DNA of 64,000 bases from Alkalihalobacillus sp. BA299 (lineage in GTDB: Bacteria; Bacillota; Bacilli; Bacillales; Bacillaceae_F). This document shows, in pieces, positions 33,342-42,305 of the stretch. The stretch spans positions 52,533 to 116,532 of the forward strand of contig NZ_JAFLJM010000016.1 of NCBI RefSeq assembly GCF_017745675.1, given 5' to 3'. The notes beneath the pieces are model-generated. The model was not told the DNA's origin. It did no database searches and was given only the letters and a program-made list of their open reading frames with translations. The position numbers were made by a program, and so were the translations under genes. Within the stretch, counting starts at the first letter, position 1. Each line of letters starts with the position of its first letter.

Positions 33342-34082
33342 ATGATTAAAGTGAACAATTTAAAGAAAAAATTTGATCGTGTGACTGTCCTTGAATCCAT
33401 TGATTTTTCAGTAAATAAGGGTGAAGTTGTTTGTTTAATTGGACCTTCTGGGTCAGGGAAGACAACATTACTTCGTTGTTTAAATCTACTTGAAATTCCT
33501 AATGGGGGTTCGATTACGATCGGAAATAAAACTCTATCGTTCGACCATAAGCCTCCAAATAAAAAAGATACAATAGAACTAAGAAGCTACTCAGGGATGG
33601 TGTTTCAAGGGTTCCATCTTTTTCCGCACAAAACAGTGATGGAGAATATAATTGAGGCGCCATTAACAGTGAAAAAGAGGAAGAAAGATGACTTAATTAA
33701 AGAAGGAGAAGGATTGCTCGAAAAGGTAGGGATGTATGAGCATCGTGATAAATATCCAGATTCACTTTCAGGTGGGCAACAACAGCGTGCTGCGATTGCT
33801 CGAGCACTTATGATGAACCCAGAAGTCATGCTTTTTGATGAGCCGACTTCTGCCCTTGATCCACAACTAGTCGGTGAAGTACTTCGAGTAATTGAACATC
33901 TTGCGAAAGAAGGACAAACGATGGTTATTGTTACACATGAAATGAATTTTGCTCGTCGAGTAGCAGACAAAGTGTTGTTTATGGATGGTGGATATATTAT
34001 AGAAGAAGGTCCTTCAAAGACTATACTAGAAAACCCGTCAGAAGAACGAACAAAACAGTTTCTACAGATGTTAAATGAATAA
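33342..34082 (+). CDS. Amino acid ABC transporter ATPase (GlnQ/HisP type)
   Basis: The 246-residue ATPase has Walker [15 protein letters not shown]-loop [17 protein letters not shown], signature [15 protein letters not shown], Walker [14 protein letters not shown] and switch [13 protein letters not shown], all canonical for polar amino acid importers. It completes the operon begun at 31622 and lies 17 bases after the permease. An AGAGGTGAG site precedes the ATG, and a terminator follows at 34139. Confidence 0.95.
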   Translation: MIKVNNLKKKFDRVTVLESIDFSVNKGEVVCLIGPSGSGKTTLLRCLNLLEIPNGGSITIGNKTLSFDHKPPNKKDTIELRSYSGMVFQGFHLFPHKTVMENIIEAPLTVKKRKKDDLIKEGEGLLEKVGMYEHRDKYPDSLSGGQQQRAAIARALMMNPEVMLFDEPTSALDPQLVGEVLRVIEHLAKEGQTMVIVTHEMNFARRVADKVLFMDGGYIIEEGPSKTILENPSEERTKQFLQMLNE

Positions 34083-34138
34083 GTGGCCTAAATTTAATAT
34101 TCATAAGGTTATTGAAGAATGCATGGTGAAAAATGAAT

Positions 34139-34175
34139 AGAGCCTGCTCGAGTAGGAACTTCAGGCTCTTTATAT
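34139..34175. terminator. Terminator of amino acid ABC operon
   Basis: A perfect 8-bp stem AGAGCCTG/CAGGCTCT (34139-34146 with 34162-34169), 15-base loop, T-rich tail. It is convergent with sspH. Confidence 0.7.
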
Positions 34176-34207
34176 TTAAAACTGTATGCATTTAATATTT
34201 CAATAAA

Positions 34208-34387
34208 CTACTCTTCAACTAGTTCTGTAATTTCTACTTCTGACCTTTGCTCAAGTGGTCCTCTTAAGTGTACTGTGGCTGTTTTACCATCTTCATTCAG
34301 CTTATCAATCCAAACAGAAGTACCATTATATTTCACATCAATATCAGCAGAAGAAGAAAGAATTTGCTTTACTCGTTTTACATCCAT
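34208..34387 (-). CDS. sspH: Small acid-soluble spore protein H family
   Basis: The 59-residue protein has the SspH pattern: [41 protein letters not shown], followed by an acidic end. The family is made in the forespore in Bacillus and is a minor SASP. The length equals that of B. subtilis SspH. The start at 34387 follows GGGGGTGA; an upstream in-frame start at 34402 lacks a site. It is convergent with the ABC operon. Confidence 0.88.
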   Translation of the reverse strand: MDVKRVKQILSSSADIDVKYNGTSVWIDKLNEDGKTATVHLRGPLEQRSEVEITELVEE

Positions 34388-34693
34388 TCTGTTCACCCCC
34401 AATCTTAGTCATTTTATTTTGTGATAGAAGAACATTTTTATGTATTTTCATGGTTAAGTCTATGTGAAATAATCAATTAACCTAGTTGTTGATGGTGGGA
34501 TAACGAGAAAATGGTTTATGAGGAATAAGGGATGTTCCCATAAAGTGTAAAAGGAACCTCCCTTTGTGAAAGTAACCGTTTTATTCCTATTCAATTAATG
34601 ATCATTTGAAAACAGTATTTCATTAAATAGTTCTTACTAATTTTGACGTATTTAAATGTAAATAGTGTAAATAATTAATGAAAATAATTTTTG

Positions 34694-35263
34694 TTAAAAT
34701 ACTTTCTTTTGTTCTCTATCCTCTTTTAATATTTCAACGGCTTCACGAAAACGTTGAGCATGAACGATTTCTCTTTCGCGCAAAAACCTTAGTCCGTCAT
34801 TTAAATCTGGATCATCAGACATATCAATGATCCACTGGTAAGTGGCTCTTGCTTTTTCTTCTGCTGCTATGTCTTCATACAAATCAGCTATCGGATCTCC
34901 TTTTGCTTGGATATAGCTTGCTGTCCAAGGAACGCCTGCTGCGTTTTGATAAAACAACGCTTTATCATGGTTGACATAATGGGCTGCAAGTCCTGCTTCC
35001 TTCATTTGTTCAGGAGTAGCATCTTTGGTTAATTTATAAATCATTGTTGCAATCATTTCTAAATGAGCAAATTCTTCAGTTCCTATATCTGTTAATAAAC
35101 CAATTACTTTTTCTGGGATCGTGTACCTTTGATTTAAATAACGTAAAGCAGCTGCTAGCTCACCGTCAGCACCGCCATACTGCTCAATTAAGTATTTTGC
35201 TAAAGTAGGATTACACGTACTGACTTTTACTGGGTATTGCAGTTTCTTTTCATAAATCCACAA
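34694..35263 (-). CDS. cotJC: Spore coat protein CotJC (manganese-catalase-like)
   Basis: The 189-residue ferritin-like protein of the manganese catalase family has metal-ligand glutamates and His in GELAAALRYLNQRY, TDIGTEEFAHLEMIATMI, EDIAAEEKARATYQWII and EREIVHAQRFREAVEIL. CotJC is assembled into the spore coat and may scavenge peroxide. It is the last gene of the cotJABC operon, 23 bases after cotJB, and an AGGAGGTAG site precedes its ATG. Confidence 0.94.
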   Translation of the reverse strand: MWIYEKKLQYPVKVSTCNPTLAKYLIEQYGGADGELAAALRYLNQRYTIPEKVIGLLTDIGTEEFAHLEMIATMIYKLTKDATPEQMKEAGLAAHYVNHDKALFYQNAAGVPWTASYIQAKGDPIADLYEDIAAEEKARATYQWIIDMSDDPDLNDGLRFLREREIVHAQRFREAVEILKEDREQKKVF

Positions 35264-35286
35264 AGAATTCTACCTCCTTCATCAAT

Positions 35287-35553
35287 TTATAACTCCCAAG
35301 GCCATGGGGACTCATTCCAATTCCATGGATATCCACTATAACTATTTCCATATTGTAGTAATGGTCCATAAAATTTTTCAACTTCTATTTTCAGTTGTTG
35401 GCTGACTTGAGCCATCTGATTAAATTGCTGAATTGCATCTGTATCGTTTGGGTGAGTATCCAAATATAATGTAAGATCGATAAGAACAAAATCAACTGCC
35501 TGTAACTCCTTCATAAGTTCGTAAAATTGGGGTGGTAACTGCTTATGCTTCAT
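35287..35553 (-). CDS. cotJB: Spore coat protein CotJB
   Basis: The 88-residue protein with PPQFYELMKELQAVDFVLIDLTLYLDTHPNDTDAI is characteristic of CotJB. It ends in a Trp/Tyr/Pro-rich tail (YSGYPWNWNESPWPWEL). CotJB is needed with CotJA to place CotJC in the inner coat. The start at 35553 follows AGGAGAG; it begins one base after the cotJA stop. Confidence 0.92.
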   Translation of the reverse strand: MKHKQLPPQFYELMKELQAVDFVLIDLTLYLDTHPNDTDAIQQFNQMAQVSQQLKIEVEKFYGPLLQYGNSYSGYPWNWNESPWPWEL

Positions 35554-35554
35554 G

Positions 35555-35782
35555 TTAACTCTCCTCCCTTTTTTCACATGGCCCATAATATGGATCGTAA
35601 AAATATTTCCATAATGTGCCTGCGTATAACGCTTCGTGAGGGGAGAATTGAGGTAAATTAGGTGGTTGATACACAAGATATAAGTTTGGTGCCGTAACAT
35701 AGGTTTTAACTGTCATTGGTGGGCAAGGGCTAAATGGACTTACATAAGGATAATACTTTTTTCTAGTTGTGAAATAGTCCAT
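35555..35782 (-). CDS. cotJA: Spore coat protein CotJA
   Basis: The 75-residue Pro/Tyr-rich protein (YYPYVSPFSPCPPMTVKTYVTAPNLYLVYQPPNLPQFSPHEALYAGTLWKYFYDPY) matches CotJA in size and the PHEALxxGTLWxxFYxPY motif. It is first gene of the operon. AGGAGGAGTAG precedes the ATG. A mother-cell promoter is expected just upstream. Confidence 0.92.
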   Translation of the reverse strand: MDYFTTRKKYYPYVSPFSPCPPMTVKTYVTAPNLYLVYQPPNLPQFSPHEALYAGTLWKYFYDPYYGPCEKREES

Positions 35783-35819
35783 TACTCTACTCCTCCTTTA
35801 ATGCAACATCAATAATTAA

Positions 35820-35850
35820 AATATATGAAACAGAGGCTTTTCCAAATACA
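35820..35850 (-). promoter_or_regulatory. Possible sigma-E promoter of cotJABC
   Basis: On the minus strand GTATTTG is followed after about 15 bases by CATATATT, close to the sigma-E form (-10 CATAnnnT). It is placed about 40 bp before cotJA. Confidence 0.35.
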
Positions 35851-36052
35851 GTAAATTTAAGACTACTAAAATTTCGATAAAAAGGACTAGGTTTTTAGAA
35901 AAACTAGTTTAAACGAAGAGATAGATGAGATTTCAAAACATGATAATACTTATAAACCGTTAAGAAGCAGATTAACAAAAGGAAAAAACTACAAATTAAT
36001 CTATCGGAAAATTATGATAAAATTTAAACAGAAACTTTTTGAGGGGGTAATC

Positions 36053-36919
36053 ATGACTAAAAAGTTTATTCTTATTTCATTATTTACTCTCATCCTTTTA
36101 TGTATGATCCACACTCTTCATGAAAAATATAAAGTAAAGTACACATGGACAAGCAGCAACAATCATTTATTAGGTGAAAAAATGATAACGATTACCTCTT
36201 ATAATATCCGTTATGGGAAAGGATTAGATAATCGTGTAGACCTTAATCGAACGATAGATACATTACGATCAATAGATGCAGATATTATTAGTTTGCAAGA
36301 AATAGAGCGTTATAGTGTTCGTTCAAAGTTTACAGATCAAGTGAAACTCATAGCAGATGAGCTTGAAATGAATGCTGTTTTTTATCCATCCATATCATAT
36401 CCAGGCATATATTATGGAAATGCCATTCTGTCTCGTTTTCCGATTGAAAGTACTGAAAGGATCCCATTGATTAACAAGAGAGAAGCAAGGTCAGCAATAT
36501 TGTCCAAAATTCAATTGTCTAATACTCAATCTATTAATGTTATAAATACACATCTAGGTCTAGATCAAGACGAGCGTTTAAAGGCGATTGAAACCATATA
36601 TCATAAACTGGATCAGTTAAAAGATCCAATAATATTGACAGGTGACTTAAATTCGCTCCCGATCAAGCAAGAATATAAAACTTGGGACCCGTATCTCAAG
36701 AAAAGCAACAAAGGAAAGCCAATCCAGACGTATTATAGTCAAGATTGGCAAGTCGATTATATTTTCCATAGTAAAGAATTCCTTGTTAGAGAAACGAATG
36801 TGATGAAAAGTGATGCATCTGATCATTATCCAGTCACTGCTGTTTTGTATTTACAAAATTTTTATGATGAGGTACCGATCATTTTAGCTCAAAGTCATTA
36901 TCAGCCAAGTAATTACTAG
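36053..36919 (+). CDS. Membrane-anchored endonuclease/exonuclease/phosphatase family protein
   Basis: A 288-residue protein with one N-terminal hydrophobic helix (KKFILISLFTLILLCMIHTL). The EEP fold follows, with all catalytic motifs: TSYNIRYG, ISLQEIERY, GNAILSRFPI, VINTHLG, ILTGDLNS and SDASDHYPVTAVLY. The fold hydrolyses phosphodiesters (nucleic acids, phospholipids, inositol phosphates). The anchor places the active domain outside the membrane, which favours a lipid or extracellular substrate (inference). ATG 36053 follows GAGGGGGT. Confidence 0.87.
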   Translation: MTKKFILISLFTLILLCMIHTLHEKYKVKYTWTSSNNHLLGEKMITITSYNIRYGKGLDNRVDLNRTIDTLRSIDADIISLQEIERYSVRSKFTDQVKLIADELEMNAVFYPSISYPGIYYGNAILSRFPIESTERIPLINKREARSAILSKIQLSNTQSINVINTHLGLDQDERLKAIETIYHKLDQLKDPIILTGDLNSLPIKQEYKTWDPYLKKSNKGKPIQTYYSQDWQVDYIFHSKEFLVRETNVMKSDASDHYPVTAVLYLQNFYDEVPIILAQSHYQPSNY

Positions 36920-36932
36920 TATTAATTATTTT

Positions 36933-37117
36933 GGCTCTTTTCTCAGAGATTGTTGCTTTTAGCTTTTGGACCGTAAGCCAAGCGGATGCTTGGCTCTTCA
37001 CGCATAGCGTGAAGGGTTTGAAAATAAAATAGCCGTTCAGACAAATGAATTTGTCTTGAAAAGGCTATTTTATTTTCAAAAAACGGTCCAAAAGCAACAA
37101 AGTTTACGAAAACAGCC
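36933..37117 (-). mobile_element. 185-bp MITE-like element, copy B (inverted relative to copy A)
   Basis: Its reverse complement matches 19626-19810 almost base for base; I count a handful of differences, mainly at the ends and one in the A/C run near the middle. It is flanked by the direct repeat ATTATTTT (36925-36932 and 37118-37125). The 28-bp ends, GGCTCTTTTC...GTTGCTTTT and the opposite GGCTGTTTTC...GTTGCTTTT, match at 22 positions. The internal three-hairpin structure is preserved. It carries no gene. Confidence 0.87.
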
Positions 37118-37118
37118 A

Positions 37119-37640
37119 TTATTTTAAACTTTTCTTCATGCCTTTAACGAGGTAGCCACCTCTAAACTTTCGAGGTTCATAAGAAATGATAAATGCTTTC
37201 GGCTCGAATTCTTCAATTATTGTCATTACTTCTTCTTCACGGTTTCGTTTTGTAAGGATTTCTAGGTGGTATCTAATCCCGTCTCGGCCTTTTCCTTCAA
37301 AAATGGTTACACCAAAGCCCTCATTTCTTAATGTACTGATTAATTCATCATTTTGATTTAATAAGTTAACAGCAAGAGTGGTATAACCAATCGCTAACTT
37401 ATTTTCAATTTTGCCACCTAAAAAGATGCCTACACCGAATCCGAGTGCATATGTTATCATTTCAGCTAAGTTTTGTTCACCACTAAGTACAATGGACAAA
37501 CCGAAAACATAAACTAAGGCTTCTAAAAAACCAAAAGCCGTCGCAGTCCCTGTCCGGTTTTTAACGACAAAGATAATTCTTAGTGTTAAAAGAGGGACTA
37601 ATATAATTTGAAGGACGAAAATTAAGATGATATTTAGCAT
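37119..37640 (-). CDS. UPF0316/DUF2179 membrane protein (YebE-like)
   Basis: A ~173-residue protein. Three hydrophobic helices (FVLQIILVPLLTLRIIFVV, ATAFGFLEALVYVFGLSIVLSG, LAEMITYALGFGVGIFLGGKIENKLAIGYT) precede a cytosolic DUF2179 domain (LISTLRNEGFGVTIFEGKGRDGIRYHLEILTKRNREEEVMTIIEEFEPKAFIISYEPRK). This matches the UPF0316 family, e.g. Bacillus YebE. The function is unknown. The stop codon lies inside the target duplication of MITE copy B. Start at 37640 follows GAGG; 37652 is an alternative. Confidence 0.85.
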   Translation of the reverse strand: MLNIILIFVLQIILVPLLTLRIIFVVKNRTGTATAFGFLEALVYVFGLSIVLSGEQNLAEMITYALGFGVGIFLGGKIENKLAIGYTTLAVNLLNQNDELISTLRNEGFGVTIFEGKGRDGIRYHLEILTKRNREEEVMTIIEEFEPKAFIISYEPRKFRGGYLVKGMKKSLK

Positions 37641-37818
37641 AATAGGCCTCATTCATTAGGAAAGAGAGTTTGATTTGTTTTCTAATTACTTTCATGATTC
37701 AAATCATTCCCTAAAAGCACAATTTTTATGTAAAACGGATTGTGTGTCCGTCCAAATTTGTAACAAATTAAATCTTATATTCTACTAGGTGCTTGAGTGA
37801 AGTAACACAACAAACATC

Positions 37819-37849
37819 AAAAATCGCATTGGATTCCAATGCGATTTTT
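37819..37849. terminator. Terminator downstream of acyltransferase gene
   Basis: A 14-bp perfect stem (37819-37832 with 37836-37849) has A5 and T5 at the outer ends, so it can act on either strand. Confidence 0.85.
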
Positions 37850-37931
37850 AATGTTACTGTAATTGTTATTTTTAAACTAAATTAAAGAGGAATGAACCGT
37901 TATTTCAATTTGTCTCACTCTTAATCGAACG

Positions 37932-39041
37932 TTATGAATAAGTATAAGCTTTTTTATTTTTTAGCTTCGTATTTTTATTAGTTACAGTGGTGTTTTCCAT
38001 TGGGGTATTTACTCTACCGATAATATATTTTCCGTACTTCCATTTATTTATATAGTAGCTCATAAAGATTGAACCGAGCGTACTAAATGTGAACAAAAAC
38101 AGAACATAAACGCTGCCAGTGAAGATAGGGAATTTAGGATAAATAAAATCGATAAATGATAGGAAAAACATATGCAACAGGTAAATACTAAAAGAATACT
38201 GATTGACCGTATGAAGTAAGTTAGGGATTTTGGGCATTTTATGTGCTACGTAAAACAAAAAGAAACACATAATAGTCGTATGGATTAGGAGATCGATTCT
38301 CTTAGAACTATGCACACTTATCATCTCGGAATGATAGAAGGCTAATAAAAGCACACTACTAATTAAAGGGCTAATTAAGACGAGCCGTTTGTATTTACGG
38401 AGCTGTTCAATAAAAGCCTCAAAATAAAAGCCACAATAATAGCCTAATGCAAAATAAAACACCCAACCCAAAAAGGGTACCCAATAATAGCGATTCCAAA
38501 TATAGTCTCCAGCTGGGATATTCATTGGAGGTGTAAAGTTAAAAAAAGCGAGATAAATCGCATTAATGAAAAATGCTACTACCAATACTACTTTAGGATT
38601 CCATGCCTTTAGATGCTTGTGAAATATTGTATGAATTAAATAAAACTGAAAAATAATTAACACAAAATAGCCATGGAAATCACCGATAACAGCATTTAAG
38701 AAAAGTTTTACGGCACCATTTTCTAGAGTATTTGCGTGTGGAATTGTATAAAACAAAGCCATACACAAAAAGGGTAGGAAGATAAAATTAAATCGCTTCC
38801 TAAGAAAATTCGTAGGCAAAGATTTATTTCGATAGGAGTAGGCAACTAAAAATTCTGAGATAAAAATAAACATGGGGGTTCCAAAGTAAAGGAGGACATG
38901 AAGCGAGTCAAAAAAGACAGTCGTCCAAGTCCCCATGTTACTACCTGATAAAGCAATCCCAATAGAATGTAAAAAAACAATACTTAAACATGCAATACTC
39001 CGTAAAACTATAACTTCACTAATTGTATGATTTATTTTCAT
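37932..39041 (-). CDS. Acyltransferase family 3 membrane protein
   Basis: The 369-residue protein has about ten hydrophobic helices and the acyltransferase-3 opening ISEVIVLRSIACLSIVFLHSIGI. The catalytic-type His lies in the first helix, and GTPMFIFISEFLVAYSYR follows. It probably moves an acyl group such as acetyl to an extracytoplasmic glycan or polymer. The start overlaps the stop of the PAP2 gene by four bases (ATGA), so the two are co-translated. Its basic tail is rich in Lys and Asn. Confidence 0.85.
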   Translation of the reverse strand: MKINHTISEVIVLRSIACLSIVFLHSIGIALSGSNMGTWTTVFFDSLHVLLYFGTPMFIFISEFLVAYSYRNKSLPTNFLRKRFNFIFLPFLCMALFYTIPHANTLENGAVKLFLNAVIGDFHGYFVLIIFQFYLIHTIFHKHLKAWNPKVVLVVAFFINAIYLAFFNFTPPMNIPAGDYIWNRYYWVPFLGWVFYFALGYYCGFYFEAFIEQLRKYKRLVLISPLISSVLLLAFYHSEMISVHSSKRIDLLIHTTIMCFFLFYVAHKMPKIPNLLHTVNQYSFSIYLLHMFFLSFIDFIYPKFPIFTGSVYVLFLFTFSTLGSIFMSYYINKWKYGKYIIGRVNTPMENTTVTNKNTKLKNKKAYTYS

Positions 39042-40021
39042 TTGCTATCCCACCAGAAAAAGGTTTGGTTTTGATTGATTTGGTGATTTCGTAATGGATA
39101 AACATATGCTAATACACGATTTTCGGAGCGCTCAAATACTAATTTCCAATTTGTTGCGATCATTTTTTCAGCCAATTTCAAAGTTACATAGCCAAATAAA
39201 ATGCCACCGAAAATATCAATTACCCAATGAATTCCTAGATAGACTGTAGAGATAATAATACCGGTATTTAAAAACGCAAAAAAGTATTTAATTGGTTTCG
39301 AGCTTTCTCTCCAAGCTAATAAGATGGTTACTGTTGCAATCGATGTATGCATACTAGGAAATACGTGGTTTAAACTAGGTATGATAGGCTCGGTCACAGT
39401 GCGATACCCTGCAATTGGATCCGTAAATTGATAGCCGAACCATTGGTTTTGAATCCACCAAACCTGATGACCATCAACCCAGAAGTGAAACGGCATAATC
39501 AAAACGTATTGTAAGACATGTCCAGCAAACATCGCGAGAAGAATCTTTTTCGGTTGACCTGTAAGTAGATAATAAATGGCTAATACAAATAGACAAAATA
39601 CAAAGCCGTGAATGTAAATGTATACAAAAAAACGGTCAAGAACTGGTGTAGCAAACTGTCGTAACCACATTCCATCATTAAATGGAATGGAATGTAACAA
39701 TGGGTTTAAATACAACTTCCAACCAAACAATCCATTCGGGTTTGACATTTCCCAGATCAGCTGCCAAACATGGACTAGAAAAGTTGTAAGGTTTGCTACG
39801 AGAAATATCCCTAAAAAAATAAGCGATTTTTTTAGGAGCTGTCGGTCAAAGTTATAATAATTATATGAAAGTAAAATAGGATAAAGTAACAGTAAAAAAA
39901 ACTGAAGTCTTTCCCATTGGCTTGGAACGACCAAAATCATTGCCGTTAACGGGAGGATTAGATATATAGATGTCTTTGCTACTTTTACTTGCTGAATACT
40001 ATCTAGCTGATGACTTATCAT
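39038..40021 (-). CDS. PAP2 superfamily phosphatase (inositol-phosphotransferase-like)
   Basis: The 327-residue polytopic protein carries the late PAP2 motifs HVFPSMHTSIATVTILLAWRES and STVYLGIHWVIDIFGGILFGYVTLKLAEK, with catalytic His residues in both. This places the active site outside the membrane. The long N-terminal helical part resembles the PAP2_3/AUR1 type, which transfers or hydrolyses head groups of lipid phosphates. It is coupled to the acyltransferase gene. The start at 40021 follows GGGTGA; a GTG at 40030 lies within that site. Confidence 0.82.
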   Translation of the reverse strand: MISHQLDSIQQVKVAKTSIYLILPLTAMILVVPSQWERLQFFLLLLYPILLSYNYYNFDRQLLKKSLIFLGIFLVANLTTFLVHVWQLIWEMSNPNGLFGWKLYLNPLLHSIPFNDGMWLRQFATPVLDRFFVYIYIHGFVFCLFVLAIYYLLTGQPKKILLAMFAGHVLQYVLIMPFHFWVDGHQVWWIQNQWFGYQFTDPIAGYRTVTEPIIPSLNHVFPSMHTSIATVTILLAWRESSKPIKYFFAFLNTGIIISTVYLGIHWVIDIFGGILFGYVTLKLAEKMIATNWKLVFERSENRVLAYVYPLRNHQINQNQTFFWWDSK

Positions 40022-40146
40022 AGTTATCACCCATTATTTTTTAGTTAATAATGGTGATTTTACATGAAAGATATAATCAATCTTTTATCAAATTATTAAA
40101 AATATATGAACTGTGTTTACAAATTAATTACAATGTTTGTGTTAAA

Positions 40147-41586
40147 TTATTCATTGGCCGTAAAGTCAATAGGTAAAATAACGGTAAAAGTCGTTCCTTC
40201 ACCTAGCTTACTTTCTACTTGAACTTCTCCGTGATGTAATTTGACTAATTCTTTTACGATAGCCAAACCTAAACCTGTTCCGCGCCCTTTTTTATTTCTC
40301 ACGCGATCCACCTTAAAGAATCGGTCCCAAATTCGCTTTAAATCATAAGAAGGGATTCCGATTCCTGTATCTGAAATTTTTATAAATACTTTATCTGAGT
40401 CGTGTTTAATGGAAGCAGTAATCGTCCCGTTTTCGGTAAATTTATTTGCATTGTGTATTAAGTTTTTAAAAATTTGTTCAAGTCGTATCGAATCACCTAA
40501 AATAGGAGGTGTATTTTCTTGGAGATGAAGAAAAATTTCATTTCCATTTTCAGTTATGGCAGGCTGAAGATGGAAACATACTTTTTTTATGACTTCATCG
40601 ATCTGAACATAATAAAGATCTAATGTTACTTCGTTCTTTTCAAATTTGATTAATTCCATTAAATCCCTCACTAAATGGGTAAGATACTCAGTTTCTCTCT
40701 GCATGATTTGATAGTATTTTTGTTTAGATTCTTCATCTTTTACTAATCCATCCTGTAAAGCTTCTAAAAAGCCTTTAATCCCCGTTAACGGAGTCCGTAA
40801 TTCGTGGGAAACATTCGCGATAAAATCTTTTCTCCTTTGTTCCAGTGAATCACGTTCTCGTTCAATATCATCTAATTTCTTAGCCATGCGATTAAATGAG
40901 TTGACAAGCTGACCTACTTCATCGGGGATGTCGTGTTTAACACGTTTGTTATAATTTCCTAACGCTATTTCATTTGCTGCTTCCTCCACTCGTTTTAATG
41001 GCTTAGAAATGGACCAAGACAAATAGGACACTAACAGTCCAACGATAAATAATACACTAATAATTGCCCATAAAACAATTTCTCGAATATTGTCTACCGT
41101 AGCCTTTAAACCTGAAATAGGGGAATGGAGAATAATTCCACCGTAAATCGTTTCATTTGTTCCCCAAGGGACAATGACAGAAAGCATCGTCCGTTCTTCT
41201 TCTTCAATTTCCATCACCTGAATACTATAATTACCTTGAAGCACATCCTGCATAGTATCATGATTAATTAACTCTCCAATTAGCAGGTCTTGCTGTGAAG
41301 ATGTAGCTACGATTTCTCCCGTTTTATCGACTATCCAAATATTTGATTGAGAAAAATCACTTAATTTTTCGATGGTCTCTGTAATATCTGGAGTAATTTT
41401 ATCGCTTTGTAGGACCGCACCGTTTACATTTCTCGCCTGTGTAAGCATTTCTTGTTTTTTTTGATTTGTAATATATTCCTTTGTAGACATTGAGATCACA
41501 ATACCAATAATCCCAAACCCTAATAAGAACACGGTTAAAAAACTTACGAGTAATCGCCGAAACAAACTTTGATTTAACCACTGCAT
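40147..41586 (-). CDS. Sensor histidine kinase
   Basis: The 479-residue kinase has two membrane helices (about 10-30 and 163-190) enclosing an extracytoplasmic sensor domain of about 130 residues. A HAMP linker follows (SISKPLKRVEEAANEIALGNYNKRV), then HisKA with phospho-His in FIANVSHELRTPLTGIKGF, and HATPase motifs NLIHNANKFTENG, DTGIGIP and GRGTGLGLAIVKELV. There is no PAS domain, unlike ResE or WalK. It pairs with the response regulator 26 bases upstream. The signal is unknown. The start at 41586 follows GAGGAG; a GTG at 41598 is less likely. Confidence 0.92.
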   Translation of the reverse strand: MQWLNQSLFRRLLVSFLTVFLLGFGIIGIVISMSTKEYITNQKKQEMLTQARNVNGAVLQSDKITPDITETIEKLSDFSQSNIWIVDKTGEIVATSSQQDLLIGELINHDTMQDVLQGNYSIQVMEIEEEERTMLSVIVPWGTNETIYGGIILHSPISGLKATVDNIREIVLWAIISVLFIVGLLVSYLSWSISKPLKRVEEAANEIALGNYNKRVKHDIPDEVGQLVNSFNRMAKKLDDIERERDSLEQRRKDFIANVSHELRTPLTGIKGFLEALQDGLVKDEESKQKYYQIMQRETEYLTHLVRDLMELIKFEKNEVTLDLYYVQIDEVIKKVCFHLQPAITENGNEIFLHLQENTPPILGDSIRLEQIFKNLIHNANKFTENGTITASIKHDSDKVFIKISDTGIGIPSYDLKRIWDRFFKVDRVRNKKGRGTGLGLAIVKELVKLHHGEVQVESKLGEGTTFTVILPIDFTANE

Positions 41587-41612
41587 AAATGATGGCACTC
41601 CTCTTTGTAGCG

Positions 41613-42305
41613 TTAATCTTTAAATTGGTAACCAACTCCCCATACGGTATGTATACAATGGATGTCGTATTTAGCAAACTCAGAGCGAATTCGCTTAATA
41701 TGTACATCTACCGTTCGGATATCCCCGCCAAAATCAAACCCCCATACATGCTCCAATAATTGTTCTCTCGTTAATACGGCGTTTGAATTTTGTACCAGAT
41801 ATAATAATAAATCAAACTCTTTTGGACGAAGAAAAAGCTTTTCATCATTAACAAGGACTTGTCTACTTTTAACATGGATCGAAAAATCTTTAAAATCATG
41901 GATATCGTTGCCATTAGCACCTTCATTTCCAGTTTTTACGGGAACTCTTCTAAAGATCGCTTTAATTCTAGCGATAATTTCTCTAGGACTAAAAGGCTTA
42001 GTCACATAATCGTCAGCCCCAATTTCCAAGCCAAGGATTCGGTCAATTTCTTCGCCTTTGGCAGATAACATAATGATCGGGACATCGGTTTTTTTACGGA
42101 TTTGCCGACACACCTCGTACCCATCCATGTCAGGCATCATGATATCTAATAAAATAACATCAGGATTACTAGACTCATATAATTTAATGGCCTCCGAACC
42201 ACTATTTGCTTCTACCACACGATAATTATTTTCAGTAAAAAACAAGCGGATAATCTCACACACATTCGGATCATCATCCGCTACAAGTACGGTAAGTTGA
42301 TTCAA
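41613..42305 (-). CDS. OmpR-family response regulator
   Basis: The 230-residue regulator has the receiver-domain acidic pocket (VADDDPN), phospho-acceptor Asp in DVILLDIMMPDMDGYEV, switch Ser/Thr in IIMLSAKGEE and Lys in DDYVTKPFSPREI. A winged-helix effector follows (LFLRPKEFDLLLYLVQNSNAVLTREQLLEHVWGF, DIRTVDVHIKRIRSEF). It is transcribed ahead of the kinase. Likely targets include its own operon or the envelope genes PAP2/acyltransferase just downstream (inference). Confidence 0.94.
   Translation of the reverse strand: MNQLTVLVADDDPNVCEIIRLFFTENNYRVVEANSGSEAIKLYESSNPDVILLDIMMPDMDGYEVCRQIRKKTDVPIIMLSAKGEEIDRILGLEIGADDYVTKPFSPREIIARIKAIFRRVPVKTGNEGANGNDIHDFKDFSIHVKSRQVLVNDEKLFLRPKEFDLLLYLVQNSNAVLTREQLLEHVWGFDFGGDIRTVDVHIKRIRSEFAKYDIHCIHTVWGVGYQFKD

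Noticed and set aside
34255..34467. Plus-strand frame across sspH
   Set aside because: It is opposite a clear SspH gene, with no start signal.
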